Assembly (NCBI RefSeq): GCF_019670125.1
Contig: NZ_AP023033.1
Span: 2,841,001-2,905,000 of the forward strand
Origin: Agarivorans aestuarii
GTDB taxonomy: Bacteria; Pseudomonadota; Gammaproteobacteria; Enterobacterales; Celerinatantimonadaceae
DNA length: 64,000 nucleotides
Direction of reading: 5' to 3'
Shown here: positions 48,561 through 58,449 of the stretch, one piece after another
Layout: the number at the start of each line of letters is the position of its first letter
How positions within the stretch are numbered: the first letter of the stretch is position 1
Notes under the pieces: generated by a model
Seen by the model: the letters and a program-made list of their open reading frames with translations, nothing else
Told to the model about the DNA's origin: nothing
Database searches by the model: none
Made by a program: the position numbers and the translations under genes

Positions 48561-49520
48561 CTAACTATAGTACGTTTCTATATCGCTAATGAGCTGGTTA
48601 AGTAGTTCAATATTTAATTGGTTTATCCCAGCTGCTGCTTCGCGCCCTCCGCCCGATTTATACTTACTACAAATTTCCCCTGCGCCGTGTTTATGAGCAA
48701 GAGGAGCGCGCAAGCTAACTACTGCTGTTTGACTATCAATTTCAGTTAAGACCAAATGGGCCAGTGAGGGGTGTTGGTTTGCTTGTTGATTACCAAAAAC
48801 GCCACTTATCCGTCTAGCCCAAGCCGCGTTAGGTAAGATAGTGACTTTTACAATGGAGCTTTGGTAGTGAGCTTTTATGCTGTTGGCAAGATTCATATCT
48901 TCTTGATAAGCATTTTTTAGCTGATGATAGGCAGATTGGCTATCGGCAACAGCTTCAAATGGGGAAGTATATTCAAGCAACTGTTTAAATAGCGTGGCAG
49001 GCTCATAATGAAGATCGGCTAGCGCAGCACCATACCCGTTGTAATTAACTAAAGTGCCTAGCTCTTTCAACTGTTTGCTTTGCAATTCACTTAATTGAGC
49101 TTGCTGACACAAAGCATCAGCTTTCGCGATTAGGTTATCACCATAAGCAGCAGCAATTGCCCAATGGTGATATTTTCCCTTTAGCTTCTCATCTACCAAC
49201 AGTGCAGTACAAACATTCGCATCGGTATTAATATCTGCTAGCAGATTTGGGTGCGTTGGTATTTCACCAGGACGATGATGGTCAACATAATGCACATTGG
49301 CACCAACATCTAAGGCTCGCAGTAATCCCTCTTGGTTTTTTTCCATAGAAATATCGAGAACAGTGACTTGATCATCTGGCTGAAACTCAAAATCGTTCAT
49401 CAACTGATTTTCACGCTTAACCCCTGTAAGCAAAATACTGTCTCGGGGCTCGTTTAAACGAAGCTGAATCAGAGAAATAATGCCGTCAGCATCACCGTTA
49501 AAGATATCTATGTGTCGCAA
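48561..49520 (-). CDS. DHH-family phosphoesterase
   Basis: A 319-residue protein with the DHH superfamily metal motifs: DIFNGDADGIISL (residues 4-16), VLDISMEKN and VDHHRPGE (DHH near residue 79). The C-terminal DHHA1 GGGREAAAG motif closes it. Related proteins hydrolyse phosphodiester bonds in cyclic dinucleotides, pAp or short oligonucleotides. It is the last gene after cysC in the sulfate activation cluster. Degradation of 3'-phosphoadenosine-5'-phosphate, a by-product of PAPS use, would fit that setting, but this is inference. Confidence 0.85.
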   Translation of the reverse strand: MRHIDIFNGDADGIISLIQLRLNEPRDSILLTGVKRENQLMNDFEFQPDDQVTVLDISMEKNQEGLLRALDVGANVHYVDHHRPGEIPTHPNLLADINTDANVCTALLVDEKLKGKYHHWAIAAAYGDNLIAKADALCQQAQLSELQSKQLKELGTLVNYNGYGAALADLHYEPATLFKQLLEYTSPFEAVADSQSAYHQLKNAYQEDMNLANSIKAHYQSSIVKVTILPNAAWARRISGVFGNQQANQHPSLAHLVLTEIDSQTAVVSLRAPLAHKHGAGEICSKYKSGGGREAAAGINQLNIELLNQLISDIETYYS

Positions 49521-49534
49521 AGAGAACCTCGTTA

Positions 49535-50143
49535 CTAAGCCTTAACAATACCAGCACTAATAAGTGCATTTACCACGAACTCTGCACACTGTTCGACCGA
49601 CTTACCATCGGTTTGCACGTGTACATCTGCTTTTTCGGGCGCCTCGTAGGCAGAGCTAATACCGGTGAAGTTTTTAATCTCGCCGCTACGTGCCTTTTTG
49701 TACAAGCCTTTTGGATCACGCTGCTCACACACTTCTAAGGGTGTATCAATAAACACTTCAAAAAATTCACCATCACTAAGTTGATTGCGAACTAAAGAAC
49801 GATCCGCTTTAAAGGGGGAAATAAAAGCGGTAGAGACCACTAAACCAGCATCAACAAACAGCTTGGCTACTTCACCAATACGGCGAATGTTTTCTACTCG
49901 GTCAGTGTCTGAAAAACCTAAATCACCGTTTAGCCCATGGCGAACATTGTCACCATCCAGAACATAAGTATGAACACCACGTTGATACAGTAAGTAATCA
50001 ACTGCGTTAGCAATAGTAGACTTGCCCGAGCCACTCAAACCAGTAAACCAAAGTACGCAGGGTTTGTGGCCTTTTTTCATAGTGCGTAATTCTCGATTAA
50101 CACTATGATTATGCCAAACAACATTCTCGCTCTTTTTATCCAT
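49535..50143 (-). CDS. cysC: adenylyl-sulfate (APS) kinase
   Basis: A 202-residue kinase that phosphorylates APS to PAPS. Walker [13 protein letters not shown] (about residues 35-46), [34 protein letters not shown] and [37 protein letters not shown] are classical CysC blocks. It follows the permease gene by about 30 bp and completes cysD-cysN-cysC. Confidence 0.97.
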   Translation of the reverse strand: MDKKSENVVWHNHSVNRELRTMKKGHKPCVLWFTGLSGSGKSTIANAVDYLLYQRGVHTYVLDGDNVRHGLNGDLGFSDTDRVENIRRIGEVAKLFVDAGLVVSTAFISPFKADRSLVRNQLSDGEFFEVFIDTPLEVCEQRDPKGLYKKARSGEIKNFTGISSAYEAPEKADVHVQTDGKSVEQCAEFVVNALISAGIVKA

Positions 50144-50175
50144 AACTCGCCTACTCTGCTATCTAAATAAAATCA

Positions 50176-51903
50176 CTATAAAGGAAAAACTATTGGTACC
50201 AATATTAAAACCACTAAGCCATAAACCAAGGCTACCGGTAAACCTAATTTAACAAAGTCTCGTAAACTATAGCGACCGGCGTTATACACCATTAAATTAG
50301 TTTGATATCCATAGGGGCTTACAAAGCTAGCACTCGCTGCAAAAGCTACCGTCATAACAAAGGTCATCGGGTTAGCTCCTAATGCGTTAGCCAGGCCATA
50401 AGCTAAAGGAAACATTAAGGCTGCCGCCGCGTTGTTGGTAACCAACTCGGTAAATATCCAAGTTAGTAGGTACACTGCCACTAAACTCAGCATAAACCAT
50501 TGGCCACTTAAGCCGCCGTTAAACAAGCCCTCGAGTAACTCCACTAAACCTGCATTATGCATGGCCTGCGACAAGGCCAAAGCTGAGGCTACTATTAACC
50601 AAATTTCTTTAGGAAAACGGCGTACTAATTGACTGGGTGTTAAGCACCTGAAAAAGATTAAACCACCTAACAACACAACCATTGCTTTAAATAGGCTAAC
50701 CAAGCCAATCGCTGCTGCACCCACGGCTAGAACAAAGCCGCCAATTGCAATAAGCTCTGAAGCACCATTTAGACGGGTATCGGGCTCAACCCCACTTACC
50801 ACGATAAAGTTTTTGCTTAGGTTAGTACGCGACTTAAAATCGGCGCCAACAGCCAATACTAAAAAGTCTCCGGCCTGCAGGGTTATTTCGCCTAGCTTCC
50901 CTGATACTCTTTCACCATCTCGCTTAATGGCCACAACCGCTGCATCAAATCGGGCACGAAATCCGGCGCCTTTTAAGCTTTTCCCCACTAACATGCTTTC
51001 TGGGCGAATAACTACTTCGGTAAGGTTAGAGCCCAATAAGCCATTTGAATCTGCAAAGGTTTGTAGTCCAGAGAACTGATTGAGTTGCATAACTTTTGTA
51101 ACGTCGCCGCTAAAAATAAGCCGGTCGCTTTGCTGCATCACTTCGGTGGGAGCTACCGGGCTAATCAGTTTTCCATCTCGAACAATTTCTACAAGGAACA
51201 GTGACTCTAAGTGGCGTAGCCCGTTTTCTTCAACACTCTTACCAATTAAGGCTGAATCCGCTTGGATCTTGGCGTCAATAAAGTAGCGATGATAATGATT
51301 CTCTTCACGCTTGTGATCAGGTAAATAGCGTGAAAAAAACGCCAAAGTAAAACCACAAGCCACCACAGCAACCAAGCCTATTAAAGTGAAATCAAAAAAG
51401 CCCAAACTTTCACCAGTGCTCTCAAGCAACAAGCTGTTTACGATGAGGTTGGTAGAAGTGCCAATTAAGGTAAGCGTTCCGCCCAAAATAGCCGCGTAAG
51501 ATAAGGGCAATAATAAGCGGCTAGCGCTGTGATAAGGATTATTACGAATTGGTGCTAATAAGGTGGCAACTACCGCAGTATTATTTAAGGCAGCAGAAGA
51601 CAACACCGTGGTGGAATACAATCGAAGCCAAGTTGAGCGAAACGATGGTTTAATGATGGAGGCCGCCAGCACTCGCAATAGTCGTGTTTTTTCCAAGGCT
51701 ATCGAGCATAACATTAACAGAACTAAGGTCATTAAACCCTGGTTCGATACACTAGCCAACAGCTGTTCGCTGCTAACAAGATCAAGCACGAACAGCAGTA
51801 GCATTACCCCACCAAATATTTTGGCAGGATACTGCTGATAACGAATTAAAGACGCAATGGTGCCAATAAAAATCACTAGCACCAATATGGCCTGTATGCT
51901 CAT
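50176..51903 (-). CDS. SLC13-family anion permease with RCK_C domains (likely sulfate)
   Basis: About 575 residues starting at an ATG that overlaps the cysN stop as TAATG (an upstream reading to 51939 runs into cysN). It has two hydrophobic halves typical of CitT/SLC13 carriers (NNTAVVATLLAPI, GTSTNLIVNSLL, and FTELVTNNAAAALMFPLAY). Two TrkA_C/RCK_C regulatory domains are inserted between them (about residues 200-370). This is the SLT/SAC1-like layout of bacterial sulfate and sulfur-compound permeases, and the location inside the cys operon supports sulfate as substrate. Confidence 0.88.
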   Translation of the reverse strand: MSIQAILVLVIFIGTIASLIRYQQYPAKIFGGVMLLLFVLDLVSSEQLLASVSNQGLMTLVLLMLCSIALEKTRLLRVLAASIIKPSFRSTWLRLYSTTVLSSAALNNTAVVATLLAPIRNNPYHSASRLLLPLSYAAILGGTLTLIGTSTNLIVNSLLLESTGESLGFFDFTLIGLVAVVACGFTLAFFSRYLPDHKREENHYHRYFIDAKIQADSALIGKSVEENGLRHLESLFLVEIVRDGKLISPVAPTEVMQQSDRLIFSGDVTKVMQLNQFSGLQTFADSNGLLGSNLTEVVIRPESMLVGKSLKGAGFRARFDAAVVAIKRDGERVSGKLGEITLQAGDFLVLAVGADFKSRTNLSKNFIVVSGVEPDTRLNGASELIAIGGFVLAVGAAAIGLVSLFKAMVVLLGGLIFFRCLTPSQLVRRFPKEIWLIVASALALSQAMHNAGLVELLEGLFNGGLSGQWFMLSLVAVYLLTWIFTELVTNNAAAALMFPLAYGLANALGANPMTFVMTVAFAASASFVSPYGYQTNLMVYNAGRYSLRDFVKLGLPVALVYGLVVLILVPIVFPL

Positions 51904-53324
51904 TACTTTAGTAGTTCGCTTAAGTCTTTCGCATCCCAATGCGGGAAGTGCTTGCGAACAAGCGCATTAAGTTCTAACTCAAATGCAGAGAACTCTTGCT
52001 GCTGCCCGGCTTCTTCTAAACTGCCCTTTGCGGTAATAATACCGGCACCTACAGTTACATTAGAAATACGGTCAATAATAATAAATGAACCAGTGCCTTT
52101 GGCTTTGTTATAAGCATCGAAAGCAACTTGCTGGCTAAACTGAACTTGGCAAGAACCAATCTCGTTTAAGCCTAGGCGAACAGCTTCTTGCTCTTCTAAG
52201 GTATTCACATCTATTTGGTGCTCGATCTTAGCGATAGAGCCTGAAGTGGTCTTAGAAGCTAGTTTAAAGTCGTATTGTTTGTTAGCAATCATTGGCTCTT
52301 CGGCCATCCAAACAATGGTCGCTTCTGCACTGCTGCCTACCCAAGGTTTATTGTTGCTATGTACCAGCATATTGCCGCGACTGGCATCAATTTCATCTTC
52401 TAAGGTAAGTGTTACCGCCATAGGCGCGTAAGCTTCATCAATTTCACCATCAAAAGTTACAATGCTTTTCACTTTCGAGGTTTTGCCTGAAGGTAACGAC
52501 GTTACTTCATCGCCTTTGCGCACAACGCCAGAGCTAATCGTGCCGCAGAAGCCACGGAAATCTAGGTTTGGACGATTAACGTATTGAACAGGGAAACGGA
52601 AGTCATCAAAATTTTGTCCAGCACTAATTGGCGCACTTTCTAGCATCCCCATCAAGGTTTCACCGTAATACCAAGCGCTTTGTTCACTGCGCTCTACCAC
52701 GTTGTCACCATTTAACGCAGAAATTGGCACAAACTTGATGCTATCAATATTCAAATTCTCAGCAAACTTTTGATAGTCTGCTTTGATCTCTTCAAAGCGA
52801 GCTTTGGAAAACTCGACCAAATCCATTTTGTTAATGGCTACAATTACTTGCTTAATACCCAATGTTGATACGATAAAGCTGTGGCGGCGAGTTTGTACTT
52901 GCACACCATAGCGGGCATCAATCATTACAATAGCTAAATCACAGTTCGATGCGCCAGTTGCCATGTTACGGGTGTATTGTTCATGACCTGGAGTGTCGGC
53001 AATAATAAACTTACGCTTTTCTGTAGAGAAATAACGGTAAGCAACATCAATGGTAATGCCTTGCTCACGTTCCGACTGTAAACCGTCAACCAATAGCGCT
53101 AAGTCAAACTCACCATCTGTGGTATTAAAACGTTTTGAATCATTTTTGATGGTTGCTAACTGATCTTCAAAAATCATTTTTGAATCATGCAATAAGCGAC
53201 CAATTAAGGTGCTTTTACCATCATCAACGCTACCACAGGTTAGTAAACGTAGTAGCTGTTTCTGTTCATGTTGTTGTAAGTACTCTTCGATATCTGAAGC
53301 AATCAATGTTGATTGATGAGACAT
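51903..53324 (-). CDS. cysN: sulfate adenylyltransferase subunit 1 (GTPase)
   Basis: A 473-residue EF-Tu-like GTPase that powers APS synthesis by CysD. G1 [15 protein letters not shown] (about residues 31-45), G3 [17 protein letters not shown] and G4 NKMDLV are intact, followed by domains 2 and 3. There is no C-terminal APS kinase fusion; CysC is separate. About 100 bp downstream of cysD. Confidence 0.97.
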   Translation of the reverse strand: MSHQSTLIASDIEEYLQQHEQKQLLRLLTCGSVDDGKSTLIGRLLHDSKMIFEDQLATIKNDSKRFNTTDGEFDLALLVDGLQSEREQGITIDVAYRYFSTEKRKFIIADTPGHEQYTRNMATGASNCDLAIVMIDARYGVQVQTRRHSFIVSTLGIKQVIVAINKMDLVEFSKARFEEIKADYQKFAENLNIDSIKFVPISALNGDNVVERSEQSAWYYGETLMGMLESAPISAGQNFDDFRFPVQYVNRPNLDFRGFCGTISSGVVRKGDEVTSLPSGKTSKVKSIVTFDGEIDEAYAPMAVTLTLEDEIDASRGNMLVHSNNKPWVGSSAEATIVWMAEEPMIANKQYDFKLASKTTSGSIAKIEHQIDVNTLEEQEAVRLGLNEIGSCQVQFSQQVAFDAYNKAKGTGSFIIIDRISNVTVGAGIITAKGSLEEAGQQQEFSAFELELNALVRKHFPHWDAKDLSELLK

Positions 53325-53426
53325 GGTATCCTCGCTTTCCTAGCTTTCGCCAGCGTCAAAATTCTTGTTCTGTCCCCACCCAATAACTTGAGCAGGTAAA
53401 TACTGTTTAGAAGCCTGTTATTCCCT

Positions 53427-54332
53427 TTAGAAATAACCTTCCATTTTCTTCTTCTCCATTGACCCTGCGCTATCGTGGTCAATCACTCGACCTTGTCGTT
53501 CAGAGGTTTTCGTCAACAGCATTTCTTGAATCACTTCAGGTAGAGTGGTGGCTTCCGACTCTACGGCTCCGGTAAGTGGGTAACAACCTAAAGTACGAAA
53601 ACGTACCATTTTGTGTTGAATTTCCCCTTCTTCAACTGGCATACGCTCATCATCTACCATAATTAAAGTACCATCACGCTCAACGACTGGGCGCTCTTGA
53701 GACAAGTAAAGAGGAACAATTTCTATGTTTTCTAGGTAGATATATTGCCAAATATCTAACTCGGTCCAGTTAGATAGCGGGAATACTCGAATGCTTTCGC
53801 CTTTGTTTACTTTAGAGTTATAAGTGTTCCAAAGTTCAGGGCGTTGTGATTTTGGATCCCAACGGTGGTTCTTATCACGGAATGAATAAACTCGCTCTTT
53901 AGCTCGAGATTTCTCTTCATCACGACGCGCGCCACCAAAGGCAGCATCAAACTGATATTTGTTTAATGCTTGCTTTAAGCCTTGAGTTTTCATCACATCA
54001 GTGTGCACTGCACTACCGTGAGTGAAAGGGCCAATACCCATTTCAAGCCCTTCAGGATTCTTATGCACTAGCAATTCGAAATCGTACTTTTCTGCCATGC
54101 GGTCACGGAACTGGATCATTTCTTTAAATTTCCAGTCGGTATCTACGTGCAGTAATGGGAAAGGAATTTTTCCTGGGTAGAAAGCTTTACGCGCTAAATG
54201 AAGCATTACCGCGGAGTCTTTACCCACAGAGTACAGCATTACCGGGTTGTCGAATTCAGCCGCTACTTCGCGGATGATATGGATACTCTCGGCTTCTAAT
54301 GCTTTAAGATGAGTTAAGTTATAATTTTCCAT
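53427..54332 (-). CDS. cysD: sulfate adenylyltransferase subunit 2
   Basis: A 301-residue PP-loop ATP pyrophosphatase. [19 protein letters not shown] (about residues 34-52) is the nucleotide-binding loop; [16 protein letters not shown] and the C-terminal [21 protein letters not shown] are typical of CysD. It forms APS from sulfate and ATP with CysN. First gene of the cysD-N-permease-C-DHH row; the 216 bp upstream should carry its promoter, but I could not pick out a CysB site. Confidence 0.97.
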   Translation of the reverse strand: MENYNLTHLKALEAESIHIIREVAAEFDNPVMLYSVGKDSAVMLHLARKAFYPGKIPFPLLHVDTDWKFKEMIQFRDRMAEKYDFELLVHKNPEGLEMGIGPFTHGSAVHTDVMKTQGLKQALNKYQFDAAFGGARRDEEKSRAKERVYSFRDKNHRWDPKSQRPELWNTYNSKVNKGESIRVFPLSNWTELDIWQYIYLENIEIVPLYLSQERPVVERDGTLIMVDDERMPVEEGEIQHKMVRFRTLGCYPLTGAVESEATTLPEVIQEMLLTKTSERQGRVIDHDSAGSMEKKKMEGYF

Positions 54333-54548
54333 TTAGTCTTCAGCTCTTAATTCGTTATATCGTTATAGAATATAAAACAAGCTCAGACTAACTGATAAAG
54401 CTGACTACTACTAGTAACCGCGCTATAACATTATGCTACTTTTAATAACTTTGGATTCTAAGAATAAAGGGAAAGCAGCGTAGATTAGCGATGAGCGACT
54501 TCTGTAACACCTTTAAGTAGCACTTAAAGACGTTATATAGGTTGGTCA

Positions 54549-55559
54549 CTAGTTTACCGGGAAGAGTTTTAGGTTAATGCGATCGTCAGCCAAGTTTTTG
54601 AAGCGCAAACTAAAGCCTATGTCTGAAAGCTTGCCAATGCTTTCTAAGTAATGAGCATCGGCGTTAAGACCTAAAGGCATTCCAGGATGAGCTGCATCAA
54701 AAGGAGTTGGCGCATCTAACAAACCGGCATTGGCAAACAATACTTGGTCGTGCTCTATCACACCATACAAACAGGCAACCGGTGCCCGTAAGTCTGCCGC
54801 TTTAATAATACGGTTAAGCGTACTAAGCGCTTCGCTGGGTTGAAGCGCTGTCGGGTCATTAACCAAAAAGCGATTCCACATATCTTGGAAAAAGCCATTT
54901 ATAATGACTGCAGCAACCACTCCTTCATCACCTAATAAGCAAATATCAACCACCAAAAAACCTACATGATGCTCGTCAATTTGCTTAATAATCGGAAATA
55001 GAGATTGCCCTTTCAATCGATAATGACAAAAGAACCCGATGACTTCTTGGGTATTCTCTGGAAGGATTTCATTCAATACCATGCTCGCTTGAGCATCATT
55101 GGCTTTAAAGTGGGCTTTATGCTCATCAAACTCAGCAAATTCCATTTGCAGGTTGTGCTCGTTAGCCATTGAAAGGTTAGCAAGAATGGTGTCAGTTAAC
55201 TCATTAAAATCGGTAAGCGGTTTAACTAAAAAGTCACTAGCACCGAGCTGCAATACCTTACGTAAATCGGCCATGGTGCTTTTACCAGAAATAACCACAA
55301 CACTGCCGGGGAAGCTGTCTAAGCGTTGCAGCAGTTCTACCCCATTCATGCGCGGCATGATGAGATCCATTAAAATAATATCGTAGTGTTGTTGATTAAT
55401 AGCATTAAGGGCTTCTTGTCCATCTCCTACAGCCCCAACCATTGCGCCTTGTTGAGTTAGAAACGCGAGCAACTGCTGACGAAACACCACTTCATCTTCT
55501 ACAACTAAAATTGAGATCCCGTATAAAGGGTTATCGTCGCGCTCCAGCACTCTCTCCAA
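54549..55559 (-). CDS. rssB: RssB-like response regulator
   Basis: A 336-residue protein. The receiver domain (residues 15-130) has acidic VVEDE, phospho-acceptor Asp in IILMDLIMPRMNG, Ser in VVISGKS and Lys in FLVKPL. The C-terminal half (about 165-330) looks like a degenerate PP2C phosphatase domain (FCHYRLKGQSLFPI, VGFLVVDICLLGDEGVVAAVI), the architecture of RssB, the adaptor that delivers RpoS to ClpXP. The start is TTG with AAGGA five bases upstream. RssB is the closest family match; a relative with phosphatase activity cannot be excluded. Confidence 0.75.
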   Translation of the reverse strand: MERVLERDDNPLYGISILVVEDEVVFRQQLLAFLTQQGAMVGAVGDGQEALNAINQQHYDIILMDLIMPRMNGVELLQRLDSFPGSVVVISGKSTMADLRKVLQLGASDFLVKPLTDFNELTDTILANLSMANEHNLQMEFAEFDEHKAHFKANDAQASMVLNEILPENTQEVIGFFCHYRLKGQSLFPIIKQIDEHHVGFLVVDICLLGDEGVVAAVIINGFFQDMWNRFLVNDPTALQPSEALSTLNRIIKAADLRAPVACLYGVIEHDQVLFANAGLLDAPTPFDAAHPGMPLGLNADAHYLESIGKLSDIGFSLRFKNLADDRINLKLFPVN

Positions 55560-55732
55560 ATATCCTTATTAATTAATACGTTAATAGCATTTAGGTGGTC
55601 TAATGTGTTGATAATATAAGCAAAGTAACAGCAACGCCAGCAAGCGTGTATAAAATTTACACCACACAAAGGTATGCAAAAAACCAAATTAAACTTGGCA
55701 GCGCTAACACTAGCAGCGGAGGCCTTTAGGTG

Positions 55733-55767
55733 AGCTGAACTATACTACTTACAAGCATAGTTCAGCT
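55733..55767. repeat. 11-bp inverted repeat downstream of mlaA
   Basis: AGCTGAACTAT (55733-55743) and ATAGTTCAGCT (55757-55767) are exact complements around a 13-nt loop, starting 3 bp after the mlaA stop. It could form a hairpin at the mlaA mRNA end, but lacks the T-run of an intrinsic terminator. Confidence 0.6.
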
Positions 55768-55770
55768 TAA

Positions 55771-56544
55771 TTAATAATCTTCTAACTCGTCTAAATAATC
55801 TTCTAAAGCTGAATCAATATCTTGTTTTGAAGACGTAGGTGGCTTGCCATTATAGAAGCGATATAAGCGATATTGTAGGTAGGCATCTTTAACGAAGGTA
55901 TAGCTGTCTAGCGAGTTATCTAATAACGGTTCTTGCTCAATAACTGATGCACGTTTATACAGGCCATCTAAGCCCCACTTAATTACCTGCTCGGTAAAAG
56001 TTAAGTTAGTTAGCGGTGAGGCAAAAGCATCTACCCAGTCACCGACTTCTTTACGAACAGTGGTTGGCCCAAGTACTGGCAACATTACATAAGGCCCTTC
56101 TGGCACCCCATAAAATCCCATTACATCGCCAAACTCTTCAATGTCTCGCTGTACACCGGAGCGTCCCATTAGGTCGAAAATGCCAAAAATACCAAAGCTG
56201 GAGTTAAACAAAAATCGAACTAGGTTATTAGAAGCACGCTCTACCTTGCCTTGCAGGAGGTGGTTAGCAAAACTAGCAGGCTCTTCCAAGTTACGAATAA
56301 CGTTGTTCATGGCTTCGCGAATGCCAAAGGGTAAGTACTCGGCATACACATGTGTTACCGGACGATAAAGAGGTTTATCCAAATAATTATAGTTGAAGTT
56401 CCACATGCTTCGATTGAAGCCCTCGAAGGGATCGGAAAAATCTTGATAAGGCTCATCAAAAGCCTCTACTTCATTAGCCATTGTGGTAGATGCAGTAGAC
56501 AACATAACAGCAAACATCAAAAAAGCTGTAACTACTTTACGCAC
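55771..56544 (-). CDS. mlaA: MlaA (VacJ) outer-membrane phospholipid transport protein, no lipobox
   Basis: A 257-residue protein of the MlaA family, which removes surface phospholipid from the outer membrane and passes it to the Mla shuttle. SDPFEGFNRSMWNFNYNYLDKPLYRPV, read in parts, LEEPASFANHLLQG, FGDVMGFYGVPEGPYVMLPVLGP and DAYLQYR are family blocks. The signal peptide (ending TTMANEV) contains no cysteine, so it cannot be lipidated like E. coli MlaA. The mlaFEDCB genes are not in the window. Confidence 0.9.
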   Translation of the reverse strand: MRKVVTAFLMFAVMLSTASTTMANEVEAFDEPYQDFSDPFEGFNRSMWNFNYNYLDKPLYRPVTHVYAEYLPFGIREAMNNVIRNLEEPASFANHLLQGKVERASNNLVRFLFNSSFGIFGIFDLMGRSGVQRDIEEFGDVMGFYGVPEGPYVMLPVLGPTTVRKEVGDWVDAFASPLTNLTFTEQVIKWGLDGLYKRASVIEQEPLLDNSLDSYTFVKDAYLQYRLYRFYNGKPPTSSKQDIDSALEDYLDELEDY

Positions 56545-56611
56545 TCAGACCCCCTTCCTTGGTCGGATACCTATCGCAAATCAACTCACCAAATAATTTG
56601 CGAACACAAAT

Positions 56612-56641
56612 AAAAAAAGGTTGCTAAGCAACCTCTTTTTA
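56612..56641. terminator. rho-independent terminator of the ccm operon
   Basis: AGGTTGCT-A-AGCAACCT hairpin with seven A's on the left and CTCTTTTT on the right. It works in either direction, but on the minus strand it follows ccmI by about 65 bp and has the longer T-run, so it should end the ccm transcript before mlaA. Confidence 0.85.
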
Positions 56642-56705
56642 TTATGGCATCTATGTTAAGAGCTGAATAGTAAAAACTATTAACACTTACAATATTAATA
56701 CATAA

Positions 56706-57977
56706 TTACAGGGGAGTATCGATAAGCAAACTTATTGCTTGTTCTTCGCCCTGAGAGATAGCAGAAGATTGCCCTTCCCAATCACCTTCAATGGTTTGCA
56801 CGTTGTTATCGTAAGATAAGCGAGCGGTAATATAAAAATCACCTTGCTGAGAAAGCTTTAGACCTTCCATCATGCTATCACTGTCCGACAAATTCACCGT
56901 TACGGGAAAACGTGGGTGTGCGACTTTTTTGGCAGCTAAAGGCATTGGCGGCCCATTCACAGACTTAGCGAACACAAACAAGAAGCTTGAGCCTGGCACA
57001 TCTAGCCCTTCTTTCACATCTACGGTAATACTGTAGCTAGGACCACTTGCTGGATTGTTTTCAACCACCGCTTGCTCAACAGCCGGGGTTTGCTCCGCAG
57101 CTGGCGTTTGCTGTTGAGCAATTTGCGCTTCGGCAAATTCAATACTTTGTTGCAACATTTGATAGCGCTCAGAATCAGCGTCAACCAAACTTAGCATTCT
57201 CTGCCAGCGATCAATAGCCAACTGAAACTGCTGTTGCTCAAGTGCCATAAAAGCATACAAGGACCAAAGCTCTAATTGACTAGAGTCTTGCTGTAGGGCT
57301 AATACTAATAGTCGCTCAGCGCGCGCTTGTTCACTAGGCTCGCCACTGTAGAACAAAGATTGAGCATAAACAGCTATAATATTGGCACTTTTTGAATCGC
57401 GCATATAAGCCTGCTCTGCGGCATCGGTCATAATGTCTAAACGATTTAGAGCTTGGCCAACTTTAGCTAATAAAAACCAGCCGCGTGTATCACTTGGGTC
57501 ATTATGTAACTTGGTACGCAAGCCTAAAGCGAACTCATTTAAGTCTTGTTCACTTACCTCACCACCTTGACCAAGCAGCACCTTGTTACTCAGCTCTGGC
57601 ATTTTTTGCACAATCGCCTGCCAGTCTTGAACCTTTTCAGCACTGCCTAGTTTGATATACATGCCAATGGAAATAGCCACCACAAAAACCACACCGGGAA
57701 GCGCAACCCAAGGGGAAATGGCACTGCGTTTGGCATTTGTTTCTTCGGGAATATCATCCAACAAGTTATGCTGAAGTTCGCTCACTAACACTGAGCTGTC
57801 TTCAGCTAAGCCTTGCGCATTCTCTTGTTCAATTTCAATTAATCTATCTTTGTAGAGAGTTTTATTAAGCTCTGTTTGAGTCACCGAGCGACTGTCTCGT
57901 TGTCGCCACAAAGGCAATACAACAACCGCCACAGCCAACAGGGTTAAAACGGCAGCAGCCAACCAAAATACTGTCAT
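56706..57977 (-). CDS. ccmI: cytochrome c biogenesis protein CcmI
   Basis: A 423-residue protein. Two N-terminal transmembrane helices (residues 3-25 and about 90-110) flank a cytoplasmic loop rich in charged residues. A periplasmic TPR domain (about 130-260) is followed by a beta-rich C-terminal domain (TVDVKEGLDVPGSSFLFVFAKS). CcmI chaperones apocytochrome c to CcmF/H. It overlaps ccmH by one base, and the row ends at the terminator. Confidence 0.9.
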   Translation of the reverse strand: MTVFWLAAAVLTLLAVAVVVLPLWRQRDSRSVTQTELNKTLYKDRLIEIEQENAQGLAEDSSVLVSELQHNLLDDIPEETNAKRSAISPWVALPGVVFVVAISIGMYIKLGSAEKVQDWQAIVQKMPELSNKVLLGQGGEVSEQDLNEFALGLRTKLHNDPSDTRGWFLLAKVGQALNRLDIMTDAAEQAYMRDSKSANIIAVYAQSLFYSGEPSEQARAERLLVLALQQDSSQLELWSLYAFMALEQQQFQLAIDRWQRMLSLVDADSERYQMLQQSIEFAEAQIAQQQTPAAEQTPAVEQAVVENNPASGPSYSITVDVKEGLDVPGSSFLFVFAKSVNGPPMPLAAKKVAHPRFPVTVNLSDSDSMMEGLKLSQQGDFYITARLSYDNNVQTIEGDWEGQSSAISQGEEQAISLLIDTPL

Positions 57978-58447
57978 TATTTTTCTTGCTCCGTTTGTTT
58001 AATTAGCTGCTCAAGGCGTTCTTGTTCAGCCACATCTAGCGCAGGTTTTGCGTCTTTTCTTCTTCGGGCTAGTCGCCACACAGTAAATCCACCAATCAAT
58101 ATAATTAAAACCGGCGCTATCCACAGGGTAAGTACGGCTGGAGTAAGTGGTGGGTCGTAGCGAACAAAGTTGCCATAGCGCGCTACCATATAATCCAATA
58201 CTTCTTGTTTATCACTACCCGACTTCACCATTTGGTAGGTTTTCTCGCGTAAGTCTTGAGCAAGCCCTGCGTTAGAATCTGAGATGTTATTGTTTTGACA
58301 TTTAGGACAACGTAACTCACGTGTTAACTCTCGAAACAGCTCTTCCTGTTCTGGATTATCAAACTCGTGAGCTGAAATCGCAGCGTTCGCCATTATAGGA
58401 AGGCTAAGTAACAGCACCGCTAAAAAGCGTTGAAAAGTTTTCATCAT
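57977..58447 (-). CDS. ccmH: cytochrome c-type biogenesis protein CcmH (short form)
   Basis: About 156 residues, counted from the ATG at 58447; the longer frame to 58492 lies inside ccmG and has no family counterpart. It has a signal peptide, then the redox motif LRCPKCQNNNISDSNAGLAQDLR (CxxC) and MVARYGNFVRYDPPL, and one C-terminal transmembrane helix. It reduces and presents apocytochrome c thiols. The TPR portion found in E. coli CcmH is a separate gene here, ccmI. Confidence 0.93.
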   Translation of the reverse strand: MMKTFQRFLAVLLLSLPIMANAAISAHEFDNPEQEELFRELTRELRCPKCQNNNISDSNAGLAQDLREKTYQMVKSGSDKQEVLDYMVARYGNFVRYDPPLTPAVLTLWIAPVLIILIGGFTVWRLARRRKDAKPALDVAEQERLEQLIKQTEQEK

Positions 58448-58449
58448 GA

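Noticed and set aside
54511-54529. CTTTAAGT-AGC-ACTTAAAG inverted repeat as a terminator after cysD/rssB
   Set aside because: The stem is AT-rich and has no T-run on either strand, and it lies upstream of both minus-strand transcription ends it might serve.
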